Assembly (NCBI GenBank): GCA_036417435.1
Contig: CM070900.1
Coordinates: forward strand, 170,676,815 to 170,740,814
Origin: Inia geoffrensis
Taxonomy: Eukaryota > Chordata > Mammalia > Artiodactyla > Iniidae
Direction: 5' to 3'
Length of the DNA stretch: 64,000 bases
The position numbers were made by a program, and so were the translations under genes. The notes beneath the pieces were generated by a model. It was not told where the DNA came from and searched no databases. It worked only from the letters and a program-made list of their open reading frames with translations. Below, piece after piece: positions 23,363-34,965 of the stretch. Within the stretch, counting starts at the first letter, position 1. Each line of letters starts with the position of its first letter.

Positions 23363-23864
23363 TGTATGATCATATCCCCAAGATGGCTGTTCTCTTGCTC
23401 TCTGTACATCCCCTACTTGACCAGTCCCTGACTCACCTACACACTACTCACCTGACTGACCTTCCCTCTTAATCATAGAACCTAATCAGTAAATGCCTAT
23501 GTACTTGCTCCCTTGGCCCTAGCTAGTGACTGTTCTAATCATTATCATAATCTTATCTCCACTATGATAGTTTATCAAAGGAGCAGTGAAGGGCTGGATC
23601 CTCTGCTGGTTTCCCTGGTAACTGACGAGTCAACATGAGGACAATTCCCCTATAACTGGTAATCTCCTTCTTCTGGTAGGAAAGTCTGTTGCCATGTCCT
23701 GCCTGCTATCTGCAGTCCACAGTGGGGTGTTGCTCCAGGACTCTCCTTGCTTTGGACATGTACAATCCCGTATCAGTTAAACTGTTTTTGTCTCTGTCAC
23801 TGCCGCCTGGCTCATTCTTTGTTCTTGAGGCTGGGCTTGCAGACCTGTGGGTTGCAGCCCAACA
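23363..23864 (+). mobile_element. Probable endogenous-retrovirus LTR (ERV1-like)
   Basis: About 500 bp starting TGTATGATCATATCCCC and ending GCAGCCCAACA, so it has TG...CA ends. Near the 3' side, a degraded poly(A)-signal area (gtatcagttaaactg) is followed by a T/G-rich U5-like segment (ttttgtctctgtcactg). No internal retroviral sequence follows. No matching 4-bp target duplication was seen (left CAAC, right GCTC), so the limits are tentative. Confidence 0.45.
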
Positions 23865-24021
23865 GCTCTCTATTCTTTCCCATTGGTCTATAGATCTGTT
23901 TTTATGCTAATATTATGTCTCTTCAATTACTGTAGCTTTGTAATATACTTTGAAATCTGTTATTTCTTCTCAATATTGCTTTGACTATTTTTTTTTTATG
24001 GCTCTGTTAGGTAGTTAGTCA

Positions 24022-24193
24022 GACATCAGCAGCAAGTAAGTGACAGTGGCAGAAAGACAAGAGGGGAATAATCAAATCACACCCCAGCCATCTGGGGACC
24101 CTCCCCTGACATTAGCAGCAAGGAGGTGACAGTGGTGAAAAGACAAGAGGAGAGTAGTCAAGTTACACCCCAACCATCTGGGGACCCTCCCCT
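24022..24193 (+). repeat. 86-bp tandem duplication in LTR U3
   Basis: Unit 1 (24022-24107) and unit 2 (24108-24193) align end to end with about a dozen differences. Both contain gtgacagtgg, agacaagagg and catctggggaccctcccc. U3 tandem repeats in retroviral LTRs are commonly enhancer duplications. Confidence 0.85.
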
Positions 24194-24527
24194 GACCCCA
24201 CTGGAACAGGTGAAACTATGGTTGGGTGGTGGGCAACTTATCCTGATAAAGAGGGAGCACAGCAACACGAGGGAACTTCCCCTGGGCTGCGCATGCCCAG
24301 ACTAGACAGGCGTATAACCTATTGTAAACCCAAACTCATTATATCATCACTATAATAAAATCTGCATGTGGTTTTGCCCCGCCCCCCCCACCCTGGGCTT
24401 TTCTTAGCGAATCAAGGGTGAGGGCATGTGCAATAATGAACTTGTTTCATAGCTCAGGACTGTCAATCAAATAATGATCCTGGTCACTCACCCACAATTG
24501 CACCCCGCCTCCTCACCTAACACTCCT

Positions 24528-24533
24528 TATAAA
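24528..24533 (+). promoter_or_regulatory. TATA box of the solo LTR
   Basis: TATAAA within ctccttataaacacc. It is placed about 80 bp before the LTR poly(A) signal, as in ERV U3/R architecture. Confidence 0.65.
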
Positions 24534-24611
24534 CACCCTGAAGCCTGTACAGGAGTGCTGGTTTCACTTCATGGAAACAGCCCTCTCTCTCTGAGAGCAT
24601 AACTATGCTTT

Positions 24612-24617
24612 AATAAA
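24612..24617 (+). promoter_or_regulatory. Poly(A) signal of the solo LTR
   Basis: AATAAA within ctttaataaactttgctttg, in the expected R-region position. Confidence 0.65.
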
Positions 24618-25302
24618 CTTTGCTTTGAGCTTAAGCTGGAAGTGGTAGTCTGCAATTCTTTGCTTGCTATCACAAGGGCCGAGATTGCTGGTCCGAGTCT
24701 TCCGCTGACCTCCTCTGTTGAAGCCATTTGACATAATGCACACCAAACTGGTAAGAGTTCCATATAAATTTTAGAATTTTTTTTCTACTTCTGTAAAAAT
24801 TATCATTGAGATTTTGTTAGGGACTGTACTGAATCTGTAGATTACTTTGGATAGTATGAATATTTTAACTATATTAAGTCTTCCAATTATTGAACAAAGA
24901 ACATCTTTCTGTTTAATTTCTTTCATAATTGTTTTGTAGTTTTCAGTGTATGAGTCTTTCACCTCCCTGGTTAAGTTTATTTCTAAGTATTTGATTCTTT
25001 TTTTTTTGATGCTTTTATAAATTTGATTGTTTTCTTCATGTATTATATGTTATCTGTAAACAGAGATAATTTTACTTCTTCCTTTTTAATTGGATTTATT
25101 TTATTTTTCCTAATATCTCTGGCTAGAACTTCAAGTATTATGTTGAATAGAAGTAGTGAAACTGGGCATCCCTGCCTTGCTCCTGGTATCAGAGGAAAAG
25201 CTTTCAGTTTTTCACTATTGAGTATGATGTTGGCTGTGGGTTTTTCACATATGATTTTGTTATGTTTCTTACGTTGATGGAAATTCCTTCTCTACCGTTT
25301 GT

Positions 25303-25306
25303 CATT

Positions 25307-25337
<31 letters not shown>

Positions 25338-25528
25338 GTGGTACACGGGCCTCTCACGGCTGTGGCCTCTCCTGCTGCGGAGCACAGGCTCCGGATGCGC
25401 AGGCTCAGCGGCCATGGCTCATGGGCCCGGCCGCTCCATGGCATGTGGGATCTTCCCAGACCGGGACACGAACCCACGTCCCATGCATCGGCAGGTGGAC
25501 TCTCAAACACTGCGCCACCAGGGAAGCT
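25303..25528 (-). mobile_element. CHR-2-type SINE with (TTTTG)n tail
   Basis: Minus-strand SINE inside the older L1. The A tail has evolved into a (TTTTG)n microsatellite (about 25310-25336). The body is full, and its 5' end is altered (gggaagctc). A short duplication CGTTTGT is at 25296-25302 and 25529-25535. Confidence 0.92.
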
Positions 25529-26289
25529 CGTTTGTTGATTTTTTATTACGAAACAGTGTTGAACTTTGTCAAGTTATGTTTTTGCATCTATTGAGGTTAC
25601 CAAGTGATTCTTATCCTTCATGCTGTTAATGTAGTGTATCATATAAATTGAATTGCAAATATTGAAAGATTCTTGCATCCTAGTGATAAATCCCATTTGA
25701 TCATGGTGATCAGCCTTTAAACATACTGTTGAATTTGGTTTGCTAATATTTTGTTGAGCATTTTTGCACTTATATTCATCAGAGATATTGGCCTATAATT
25801 TTATCGTAGTCTGCCTTTGGTATAAGGGTAATGCTGAACTCAACGATGACTTTGGAAGTGTTCCCTCTACTTCAATTTTTTTGATGAGTTTGTGAAGGAT
25901 TGGCATTAATTTTTCTTTAAACATCTGGGCCTTTCATAAAGGCATTTTGTTCATTTACTGTTGTTAAATTAGTGTTTCTGTGGGAGAATGAGGGCTGGGA
26001 CTTCCTATTCCACCATCTTGTTCTCTGTAAAGATCAAAGTGAGAATGATTTTTATGCATAGTCCCCATTTTCTCATCTCCGGTTTTCTTATAACTGTTGC
26101 AATATAGGCAGCTCTGTGCCACTGCTCTACTGAAGCTACTCTTTCCCAAAGAATCAATAACATTTTAAGTGAAACATAATGTTTATATCAATTTATTAAT
26201 TTTCTGGACCTCTCTGATACAAATGAAAATGATGATCACTTTCACTATGAAAGTCTCAAACTTTTGTGTTTGGATTTTGGATTGGTCCT

Positions 26290-26520
26290 CAAGTCCTAAG
26301 TATTAAGTATCTCAGCTTCCTTGCTGAGGTTCTTCTGTATCTCCATTTTAAAATTTGGAGGTTTTATCTTTTCTCATATTCCATTTACCATCAATATCTA
26401 ATGACTATGCACATTCAGGTCCCTTAGACACTTACATATTAATATGTCAAAAATTAAACTGCCCTGCATCCACACATCTCTTTATATTTCTCCCTCTTGT
26501 CTCTGCAGTGATGAAAGACC
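26290..26520 (+). mobile_element. Possible L2 fragment
   Basis: Words such as cttagacacttacatattaatatgtcaaaaattaaactg resemble the central L2 3' region (list of catctcaaa...aacatgtccaaaa). Divergence is high, so this is tentative. Confidence 0.35.
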
Positions 26521-28100
26521 ATGTAACTTGATTCCTAAGCTATTAATAACAAGCTAAACTATGATACCACCTACCTAGACTGATTTAACTTCCTAATTTC
26601 ATGTGTATTTTTACTGGATAAATGTCCATTTCTATTTTAGCATCTTATTTTGCTTTTGCTAGATCTACAGAACTACCTACCATTTGATAGCAATGATTTA
26701 AAAATTGTTGCAGTGTTTTATTATTCCATATTGAGTTTTAATATTAGTTTTATTTGTTACTATTCTTAATGCAATATTTTCCAAATATTCAGTAATTTTC
26801 ATATCAAATACATTATTTTAACAGAATTTTTTATTTAATAGCTTGGATTATTTATTTTAATGAGAATTTTACTTAATAATTTAAATGGTACTGATGGTAC
26901 ATCTCTCCTTTATTTCTGTAATCACTAACTGCAAAGACTAAGAGTTAAAGATTAATTTATTTATTTTTTCCTGACTTTGGATCACTGACATGATTCTCAT
27001 GTCCAAGAAAGACAGAAAAGAAAGAAGAAAAGAAAAGAAAAGAAAGAAAGCTAGCTAAGTTAATACAAGTATCACGAGACTGCTCTTATCTTAAACTACT
27101 TGTGAAATATTCATTGTCCTTTTGTCCTGAGAAATCAAATAACCTCTCAGATTTCAAAGTAAACCTTTCAAACAAATCAATCAAGTTTAAAACATTTCCA
27201 AGTAAAATAAAAATTATTCCTCTTAATCATTTTTAATAAAAATGAATGCCATCTTTATCCTCCCCCACTCACTGATCTTAGTAACCAAATATAAATATTG
27301 AAAATCACCCATCAAAATATTCATAAATGTATACTGGGTTTGAAAACAGACAGGCTTACCAGTTGCCTATATGTGGAAGTCTGACTTTTGAAATAAAATC
27401 CTTATGATATGCCCATATGTTTTCTACTGTAAATCAGTTCTGTGTAACATAAATATGACAATATTTACTGCTTCACTGCTTGATGGCATTTCTGAAATGG
27501 AAAATGAAGATCCAGAAATGTTTCCAAAATTTCATCCTTATTGTCTCTATACTGAAAGTAATGAACCCTAGATATCGGATTCACATAATCAATGGAAAGA
27601 TGTATAGACCTTGCAAGATCATTTTTGTGTGCAAAGATGAGCACAATCAGGTAATGTAGACCAGAGTAAAAATGTACTCCTGAGAGAAGAATCATAACCA
27701 TATGAAATCTGAATAGAAAACTATTCCCACTTCTATTTGAACCAAGTTAGGACAACATTTCAGTAAAGACCAAAAGGGAAACTGCCTTTTCGGCACCTCA
27801 AAGTTACTAATATTTGAAACTATCATGAAACAACACCTATTTCAGATGTGTTCTACATTAATAGAGATGTCATGTGGAGAAACACTGGAAAGTTGGTTGA
27901 CGGGTAACTGTGGAAATGCTTTGTGGGGATGCTACATAACCAGGGGACACGAGAGGGGTGCAGTCAGTTAACTATAGTGTTACTAACAAGGATACAAGAT
28001 AATTTCCCTAAAGTCTGCCAGAAAAAAGAAAGAATGGATATAATACCAGCTATCTTATTTAATCTATCAAATAAGGGGAATAGATTAGGTATATTTTGCA
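26521..28100. other. Unassigned A+T-rich DNA
   Basis: No gene recognised. A (GAAA)n-type purine tract lies at 27008-27050. Confidence 0.4.
27008..27050. repeat. (GAAA)n purine tract
   Basis: Runs of agaaaagaaag units, all purine on the + strand for about 40 bases. Confidence 0.85.
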
Positions 28101-28109
28101 GGGATAGTC

Positions 28110-28276
28110 ATTGCTTTGTTTGTAATAGCAAAATACTGGAAACCAAAATTGTCAACAATCAAGGAGTGGTTAAGTTAATGGAGAGCTAAGGAAGAAAACA
28201 TTCTCCTATGTAGTTATTAACAGAATATGTATCCTGATATAAAACTCTCTCTAATATGTATTTTCAAGTAACAAAA
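28110..28276 (+). mobile_element. Old L1 3' fragment
   Basis: gtttgtaatagcaaaatactggaaacca and caaggagtggttaagttaatgg follow the L1 ORF2-end/3' UTR order. It is interrupted on the right by the MITE at 28279. Confidence 0.65.
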
Positions 28277-28278
28277 TA

Positions 28279-28489
28279 CAGTGGACTCTTGAACAATGCA
28301 GGGGCTAGGAGTGCTGACCCTCTCTGCAGAGTACAAAATCTGTGCATAACTTTATAGTCAGTATTCCATATTTCACTTTCTACATCCACAGATTCAACCA
28401 ACACCCCCAGGAGGGAGTAGTACTTATTGAAAAAAATTGCATAAAAGTGACACATGCAACTCAAACCTGTGTTGTTCAAAGGTCAACTG
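28279..28489 (+). mobile_element. Tigger-type MITE (MER8/Tigger2-like)
   Basis: A 211-bp non-autonomous element with terminal inverted repeats: left CAGTGGACTCTTGAACAATG, right end ttgttcaaaggtcaactg. Both pair with the known Tigger2 terminus with few changes. The target TA is duplicated at 28277-28278 and 28490-28491, diagnostic of Tc1/mariner transposition. No coding capacity. Confidence 0.85.
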
Positions 28490-28573
28490 TAAATGACAAA
28501 TTTATACAAATTACAATCTCATATACTTGCAAATATATGCTCATTTATATATGCATATAAAAATAGTACCTGT

Positions 28574-28576
<3 letters not shown>

Positions 28577-28609
<33 letters not shown>
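28577..28609. repeat. (AT)n microsatellite
   Basis: An uninterrupted AT tract of about 16 units. Confidence 0.9.
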
Positions 28610-28612
<3 letters not shown>

Positions 28613-28684
28613 TTTATAAGGAACAAATGAATAGTTTACAGGCACATGTCTGTGTTTGTATATATATGTATGTAATAATTTTTG

Positions 28685-28905
28685 AAAATAAGCCATCCAC
28701 TAAAATTAGGCAAAAAACTTGAAGAGATACTCCTCAAAAGAAGATATACAGATTGCAAATAATTATATAATTATTATAATTGACATTATTGTTTGGGTAA
28801 ATGTGAATTAAAGCCACAATGGGTTAGCACTATGTAGCCAATAGCATAACCAAAATGCAAGAGGATGACAAAATAAAATGTTAACAAAAATGTGGAAGAT
28901 ATTCA
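28685..28905 (+). mobile_element. Eroded L1 ORF2 C-terminal fragment
   Basis: caaaagaagatatacagattgcaaat, aaagccacaatgggttagcac and acaaaaatgtggaagat match the L1 ORF2-end order (caaagaagatatacagat...ccacaatgagatatcac). Confidence 0.6.
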
Positions 28906-29640
28906 TATGTAAATAAAAGAGCTTGATATAGTCCAGATTATAGAAAATTTTAATGTTTTAAATTGTTTTATTTTCTTATTTATAAATATATATTGCTTTT
29001 GAGAAAAAGTAAATTTGAATTATAATTACCAGCTCCCAATTATATTTGACTTCCACTGTCTAAAAACAATTAAACTTTGCTTTAGGACAAATAAACCTCT
29101 ACTTAGAAATACGGGGTTATCTCATTTTTAGCTATAATAAAATGGCTTTATTTAGTTGCCTTGGGCTTTAAAAATTTCAAGAAAAATATTGTCGTTCATA
29201 CTGTGCTTTTTCTTTTAAAATAATCTAAAATTGACTGAGTGTTGTGGCAATCTATTCTTTATATTGGACAATAAAGCATACATGGGTTAACATTTTAAAA
29301 TGTCAAACACTTTTGCTTAATTGAGCTGGTTTCTTCCAAGATGTTAGTATGTAATATCAATAAAGGAAAATACAATTTTGACCTTCCAAATGGTTAAATT
29401 AACATTTAAATAAATCTATACATATTGAGACACAACTTATTTTTTGGAAACATTACATTACTTAACAATCCATGGAAGATTATATAATGATATTGAAAGG
29501 ACAAAATGAAAATAAAACAGATTATTCATTGTGTACTTCAACATTGAAATATCAATTTTGAAATTACTTTTCAACATACAATCATATTCCTTAGATGCAA
29601 TAAAAGAATATTCAATAAATGTCATTTAAAAACATTCACT
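28906..29640. other. Unassigned A+T-rich DNA
   Basis: Nothing recognised. Confidence 0.4.
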
Positions 29641-29642
29641 GA

Positions 29643-29857
29643 GGGCTTCCCTGGTGGCGCAGTGGTTGAGAGTCCGCCTGCCAATGCAGGGGACATGGGT
29701 TCGTGTCCCGGTCCAGGAGGGTCCCACATGCCGCGGAGTGGCTGGGCCTGTGAGCCATGGCCGCTGAGCCTGCGTGTCCACAGCCTGTGATCCACAGCGG
29801 GAGAGGCCATAACAGTGAGAGGCCCGCGTACCACAAAAAAAAAAAAAAAAAAAAAAA
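29643..29857 (+). mobile_element. CHR-2-type SINE
   Basis: Full body from gggcttccctggtggcgcag to gcgtaccac, plus a 24-base A tail. A short duplication TCACTGA is at 29636-29642 and 29858-29864. Confidence 0.93.
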
Positions 29858-29884
29858 TCACTGATATTTTAATAATAAACAGCC

Positions 29885-30090
29885 ATATGGCATTTATTAC
29901 TGCCAGTAACTATTCTAAGTACTTTAACAATACTAATTTATTTTCTCATTACAACAACTCTTTGAGGGAGTTATTCATTATTACTACCATGTTTTAGATG
30001 AGGAAACTGACAAGTGCAAAATTTAAATAACGCATCCAACACTCACAGCTAGAAAATGATAGATCTAAATTCTACCCTTAGGTCTTCGCA
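29885..30090 (+). mobile_element. MIR element
   Basis: The core order typical of MIR is visible: ctattctaagtactttaac, ttctcattacaacaactctttgaggg, gatgaggaaactgac and cacagctagaaaatgatagatc. Confidence 0.75.
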
Positions 30091-30152
30091 ACACTGAATT
30101 TTCTTATATTGAATTATAGCACAATTTTATTAAGGATCTCCAACTCTACCAG

Positions 30153-30155
<3 letters not shown>

Positions 30156-30188
<33 letters not shown>

Positions 30189-30227
30189 CACACACATGCA
30201 CGCGCGCGCACACACACACACACACAG
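30156..30227. repeat. Compound microsatellite (TC)n-(CG)n-(CA)n
   Basis: About 14 TC units are followed by a CA run, a short alternating cgcgcgcg core (about 30201-30208) and another CA run. The alternating purine-pyrimidine part is Z-DNA-prone. Confidence 0.9.
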
Positions 30228-33200
30228 CATGTGTAGCATCACAGATGTATATATGTGTATGTGAGAGTGTATATTGCACATATATTGTGTTTGTGATTCC
30301 AAGACTTCTTTCACTTTATTCAGCTACCCAATCCAAGTAATTATTCCTCTTTGTTTTTATCCTTGATCCTCCTAAACAGAGTCAATTCATTCTTGGCTAT
30401 TTCTTTAGTTTTACTACCATACAAGAAATAGATGTTAATTATATAATGTTTCACTGTGTTGTCTTCCATCTCTCCTTGCTTTCCAAAAAAAAACCCAGGT
30501 GTAAAGGTGAGAAAGGATTACAAATGAGTTTGCGGTCATTCTATTTGAACCAATGTCTTGCTCAATACCAAAGCTACATCTGGATTTTCAGCCACTTAAA
30601 GATACAAAATCCTTTTATTTTGAACACAATTATAACTGAATAATCTGTTAATTATAGCAGATAATTGCTAACATTGTTATCTTTATTAATGTGAGATATT
30701 CATTATAGTATAAACCATATTACAAGAATGTTTATATTACCATTGACTATAAAAATTCTTGACCCACTACAGTCTTTGAATATATTTTAGTTAAATAGTT
30801 ATAATTTACTAATATAATTTTGAAAATCTTATTTTTTAAAATACACTTTGTTAGCTCACAGTAATTAGTAATCCAAGAAGAGTGAAAACTTAATCCAAAG
30901 ACTTCTGAAATAAAGGTCATTGAACATTATCCCTATAACAAGTTTGTTGGTTCACATTAATATGTTTGTGCAGAATAGGTATAAGATGTATGTTTTTTTC
31001 CTATTTTTTAAAAATTTTAAAACTGAAGTACAATCAATATATTTTAAAAAATTCTTTGACATGCAACATTTTTCTGTCCCTGAGGATTTGCATATGGATT
31101 TTTTTGTGGGAAGAGTATAGAAAAAATTGTATTATCTACTGTCTAAGTCACAGAGAGAAAATGAATACTCTCCACTCTCCAAATATTCTCTGTGGTTCCT
31201 GGATAGAATCTTCTTCCTCTCCCCACTGAGATGCTGTTTATGTCTGTGGAAATGGTATTATTGCTCTGACTCTTTTCAACACCACATTTATCCAAGCAAA
31301 TATGCACATATTGTATCAAAACATACGAAGAGTTTCAAAATCACTATAAATAACTTAGATCCTTCTCTGCTCAGTAGTATAAACAGCTGATACTCATCAT
31401 CTTTTGTCATATAGATTACTTATAATTTAGACAAATAAAAACAGAAAAATACTTGTACAGCATTAGTCATATTATAAAATCAGTCATTAATAAAATTAGT
31501 CATTAATAAACACCTTTATTAGGAAACATTTGAAAATTCAAAGAAATAGTTTTGCTAAACATAATCCTTTTGATTTTAATATGAGAAAAGTACACTCATG
31601 TTTTATTCCCTAGTTAAAGCTGGTCCTGGAGTAGGATAATTTAGAGTTAAGTAGAAACTGCAGGAAAACTTGAAAATTATATATTTTACTGATTTAGTTA
31701 GGTTCACGTTATTTTCTTAATAAACTAATTATTTGTACCTTTCACTATATAGTAATTAAATGCCCTTTAAATGTCCCCTCAATTAGTCAATTACATGTAT
31801 AACTAAACTTTAATTTTTGCAAAGGCATAATTGAATAAATACAAAGTACTAATAGATTCTCAATATGGACACATTTGAATATAATTTCTAATATTTTTTA
31901 GATATTTTCTTAGAAATAATTTATATTTTTAAGTGAAATGGGCACATTAATTTATATGACTCTAGTCATTATTTAGTTTTTACATGCCAGAGGTTTGATT
32001 CCAGAAACTAATAGAGGTATTGATTTTGTACATGTCTACTTGAATATTTCATTCCCAAAGACTATATTGTCCAAAACTAGTTACCTAAAAGTACCAACAT
32101 ATCATGATATGTGTTATGTATTCTGGTCTCTAAACCATGGCACATATATTGAGAACTGTGCAAGGAAGTCTACTACAGAAGAAATTACAAACAAGAATCT
32201 GGCAAGCAGTTTCTTATTTTACAGAGTGATTTAACATTTAACTAAGATTTGTGTGAGTCATGATGATAAGATTCTTGAGAGAATACAGTGTCATTTACAA
32301 GTGTTGGAAAAATGTAATGGAATCCAATTTATTGTATTCTTTGAAGTGTGAGATTTTTATTGCATATTTTACAAGCAAAATATTTATACTTTGATAACTT
32401 TGCAAATAATTTGACTTTTCTTTCTTGTCTTTAACTCTATGGAATAAGTGTTTGATGAAGCACAGCATTCATCATTAAGAGGCAAGTTTACCCTACTTAT
32501 CTTCCATTCTGTGTATTTTTAAGACACAGGAAAAGGCAGTGTGTTACATGGATTGGAAAGGTTAGTAAATGGAATTACTTTATAAGTATGGTCAAGGGTA
32601 TTATTTTGGAATGTCAATAATGGTGAATTTTATAATCTCAGAATTTTAGCTGAAAGCTGAAGACAATGGGAGATGACTGCACCCTGTTTCTAATGACTAT
32701 ACAAGATATTGTCATTGACAGCAAAACCTGTCTGGCATTGTTAACCCCTAAATAAGTCTACATGACAGAATAATAGAAATTTCAAAGACATGTTCATGAA
32801 GGAAGGAATTTGTAGCAGTAACACATACCTCCTCAACTGCATTAAGTCTCTTCCCCATTAAACTAAATGAGTAGTGGGGAAGAAAATTACAGAAACTGGG
32901 GTTGACCCAAAGAGAGGGAAGCTGGCATTTTACTCTCCAGAATGATAACTGCTAGCTTGTAATTTCTCAGAAGTTGCTGTTTGTTAATACTGCCATGGAA
33001 ACTTGGATAGTATTTTTCCTGTTTGTTGATTGGTTGGTATTGTTTGCTCATGAGCTGCCTTGACTGCTTTTTATAATAGGAGATATTATAAAAAGAGAAA
33101 AATAACAAATGTTTGTTTGGAGTGGTTCTAATGTACTAATCATAAAAGGCAGCTACTTAAGAGATTCTGTAAAATTCCCATCCAGGCAGACTTTTAAGGC

Positions 33201-33779
33201 TCAGTACCAAGCCAGTTGAGTTTTATGAGTTAGACCACTAAATTACCAAAAATCTTCTGAGGTTCCATCTTAAATGTGGTTAGAATAGGGTTGAGGGGGG
33301 GAGGAAAAACATCTTTTAAGACCTGTAGTGTTTCTTCTAGCTTCAGGAGCATTTGAGGTTTTAATCTTTGGTGGAATCCTTCTTGCTACACTAATTTAAG
33401 GAGATCCTAAGATTAGTGTACTGTCTCTAAGATAAATCAGAATTCCATTCTGCACACTATGTATGCAATCCAGCACCTGTTATTCAGTTATCTATAACTA
33501 ACAAGTGCTAGTTGTTGAAATTGGTTAAATTCAGTTGGACCAGGCAATGGAAGTCATGAAAGCAGAAGGAACATTCAGACTGATAGTTTCCCAGAGTTGA
33601 GGTAATCCTCCTTTGGCTACATACATCCCATGGTAGAAGCCTATGTCTCCCACCAGGCTGCCATTAAGCATGCTATATTCCTGTACTCTTTAGCTATACA
33701 AATTTGGTTCTCAGTAAATCCTATTTTTTCTCATAAGTTTGGTCATGAATTGAAATCCAAGACCACTGCTGCTGCTCCA
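30228..33779. other. Unassigned DNA, 3.5 kb
   Basis: A long stretch without a recognisable repeat or exon. Short open frames show no domain. Confidence 0.4.
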
Positions 33780-34320
33780 ACATTTAGTAAAACATCTATT
33801 CACTGTACCACCAGTTCTACCCTTGACTGCTTTCATGGTATTCCCAATACAACACTCCAACTGATCTTTTAAAGTACATTGTCATGTACTCCTCAGCTCA
33901 AAGTTCTCCAGTTTTCTGGAGAACAAAAAGGAAAAAAAACCCAACACTTCCATAATTGCCAGAAACCATGTGCCCTTCTTTCTTCCTTCTTTTCCTGCTA
34001 CTCTTTGTCTCACTTACTCCAAGTGAGTCACATGGGCCTCAGCACTCTTCCTAGAACACACCTCATTCACTCCTGCCTCAAGGGCTTTGCTCTTGCTTAC
34101 CCTTTTGCCTGATTCAGACACATAATTTTCTTCTTCATGTTTTTCCAACTTCTGCATGAAAGTCACCTTTCAGTGAAGATGTCCCTATCCTTCCCATTTA
34201 AAATTGAACCGCTTCCTGTAGTACTTCCTTTTATTTTATTACGCATTAAATTTTCTAAATTAACTTACTATATGTTATTATTTTATTATGTGCTTTTCTC
34301 ACTTGCTAATAGGTAACCTC
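33780..34320 (+). mobile_element. L2 LINE 3' region
   Basis: Words in L2 order: cactgtaccaccag, cctcaagggctttgctcttgc, ttctgcatgaaagtcacctttcagtgaagatgtccctatcc, cccatttaaaattgaacc. The stretch then turns A+T-rich as in the L2 3' UTR. Confidence 0.7.
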
Positions 34321-34960
34321 CATGTGGTCATGTATTGTGGAAATGCCCACTGTTCCTAAAAACAATGGCTGGAAGCAGGTATTAATAAATAATATATAAA
34401 TTTTCCTTTTATATGTAAAATATTTCAACTAACTTATGGAGTAGTCTGAGTCTTTAATTACAATTTATAACAGTTGTATATGAGTAAGAAGTATATCGTG
34501 TGTAATACCACTGGTTTTATTTTTGGCAATAACACTTCATGCCCTATAAACAATTGTGGAATTAACAACTTACATCTAATGGGGACTTTCCAGTGAAGAA
34601 ATAGTTCCACATTATTTATTTATTTTATGACAAAATAACTCTGGAATTAGGAAGAGAACCCACTAATATCACAATTTTAAATATTAGGGAAAATTGAGTT
34701 TTAGGAAGACTAAATTCAAGCCAGAAACCAGGTTACCTTTTACTCTCTAAATTACATTTCAGTGATCACTAACAAAACAGTGCAATTTCCCACCTACATT
34801 ATGTTGTTTTTCAATTCTGTTTTTCTACTCATTTTGATCTTTTACCAGAAAAAACTGTGCCTTTCCCACTCATATTCACCTCATTAACTATTATTTGTAT
34901 TTCCAAACAGAGGTCACAATTATTACTTAAATAATCCTTTTCCAATTGCACAGATAATAC
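34321..34960. other. Unassigned A+T-rich DNA
   Basis: Nothing recognised. Confidence 0.4.
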
Positions 34961-34965
34961 AGCGA

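Larger units (their letters stand above)
24005..24756 (+). mobile_element. Solo LTR of an endogenous retrovirus
   Basis: The 752-bp LTR starts TGTTAGG and ends GGTAAGA (probably once TAACA, an inverted match to TGTTA). The flanks GCTC (24001-24004) and GTTC (24757-24760) are a one-mismatch 4-bp target duplication, as expected for gamma-type retroviruses. U3 holds an 86-bp tandem repeat and a C-rich tract (24377-24394). TATAAA sits at 24528-24533 and the poly(A) signal AATAAA at 24612-24617, about 80 bp downstream. No viral genes are present, so it is a recombined solo LTR. Confidence 0.82.
23865..25990 (-). mobile_element. Older L1, broken by an LTR and a SINE
   Basis: Antisense L1 ORF2 sequence appears in three pieces: 23865-24000, 24757-25295 and 25536-25990. 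Colinear words are attactgtagctttgtaatata, ttgttagggactgtactgaatctgtagattac, aacttcaagtattatgttgaatagaag and gtttgctaatattttgttgag. The right end (25960-26010) reads on the minus strand as aagatggtggaataggaag, which looks like an L1 5' start. If so, ORF1 and the endonuclease are deleted. Interruptions: solo LTR 24005-24756 and SINE 25303-25528. Confidence 0.8.
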
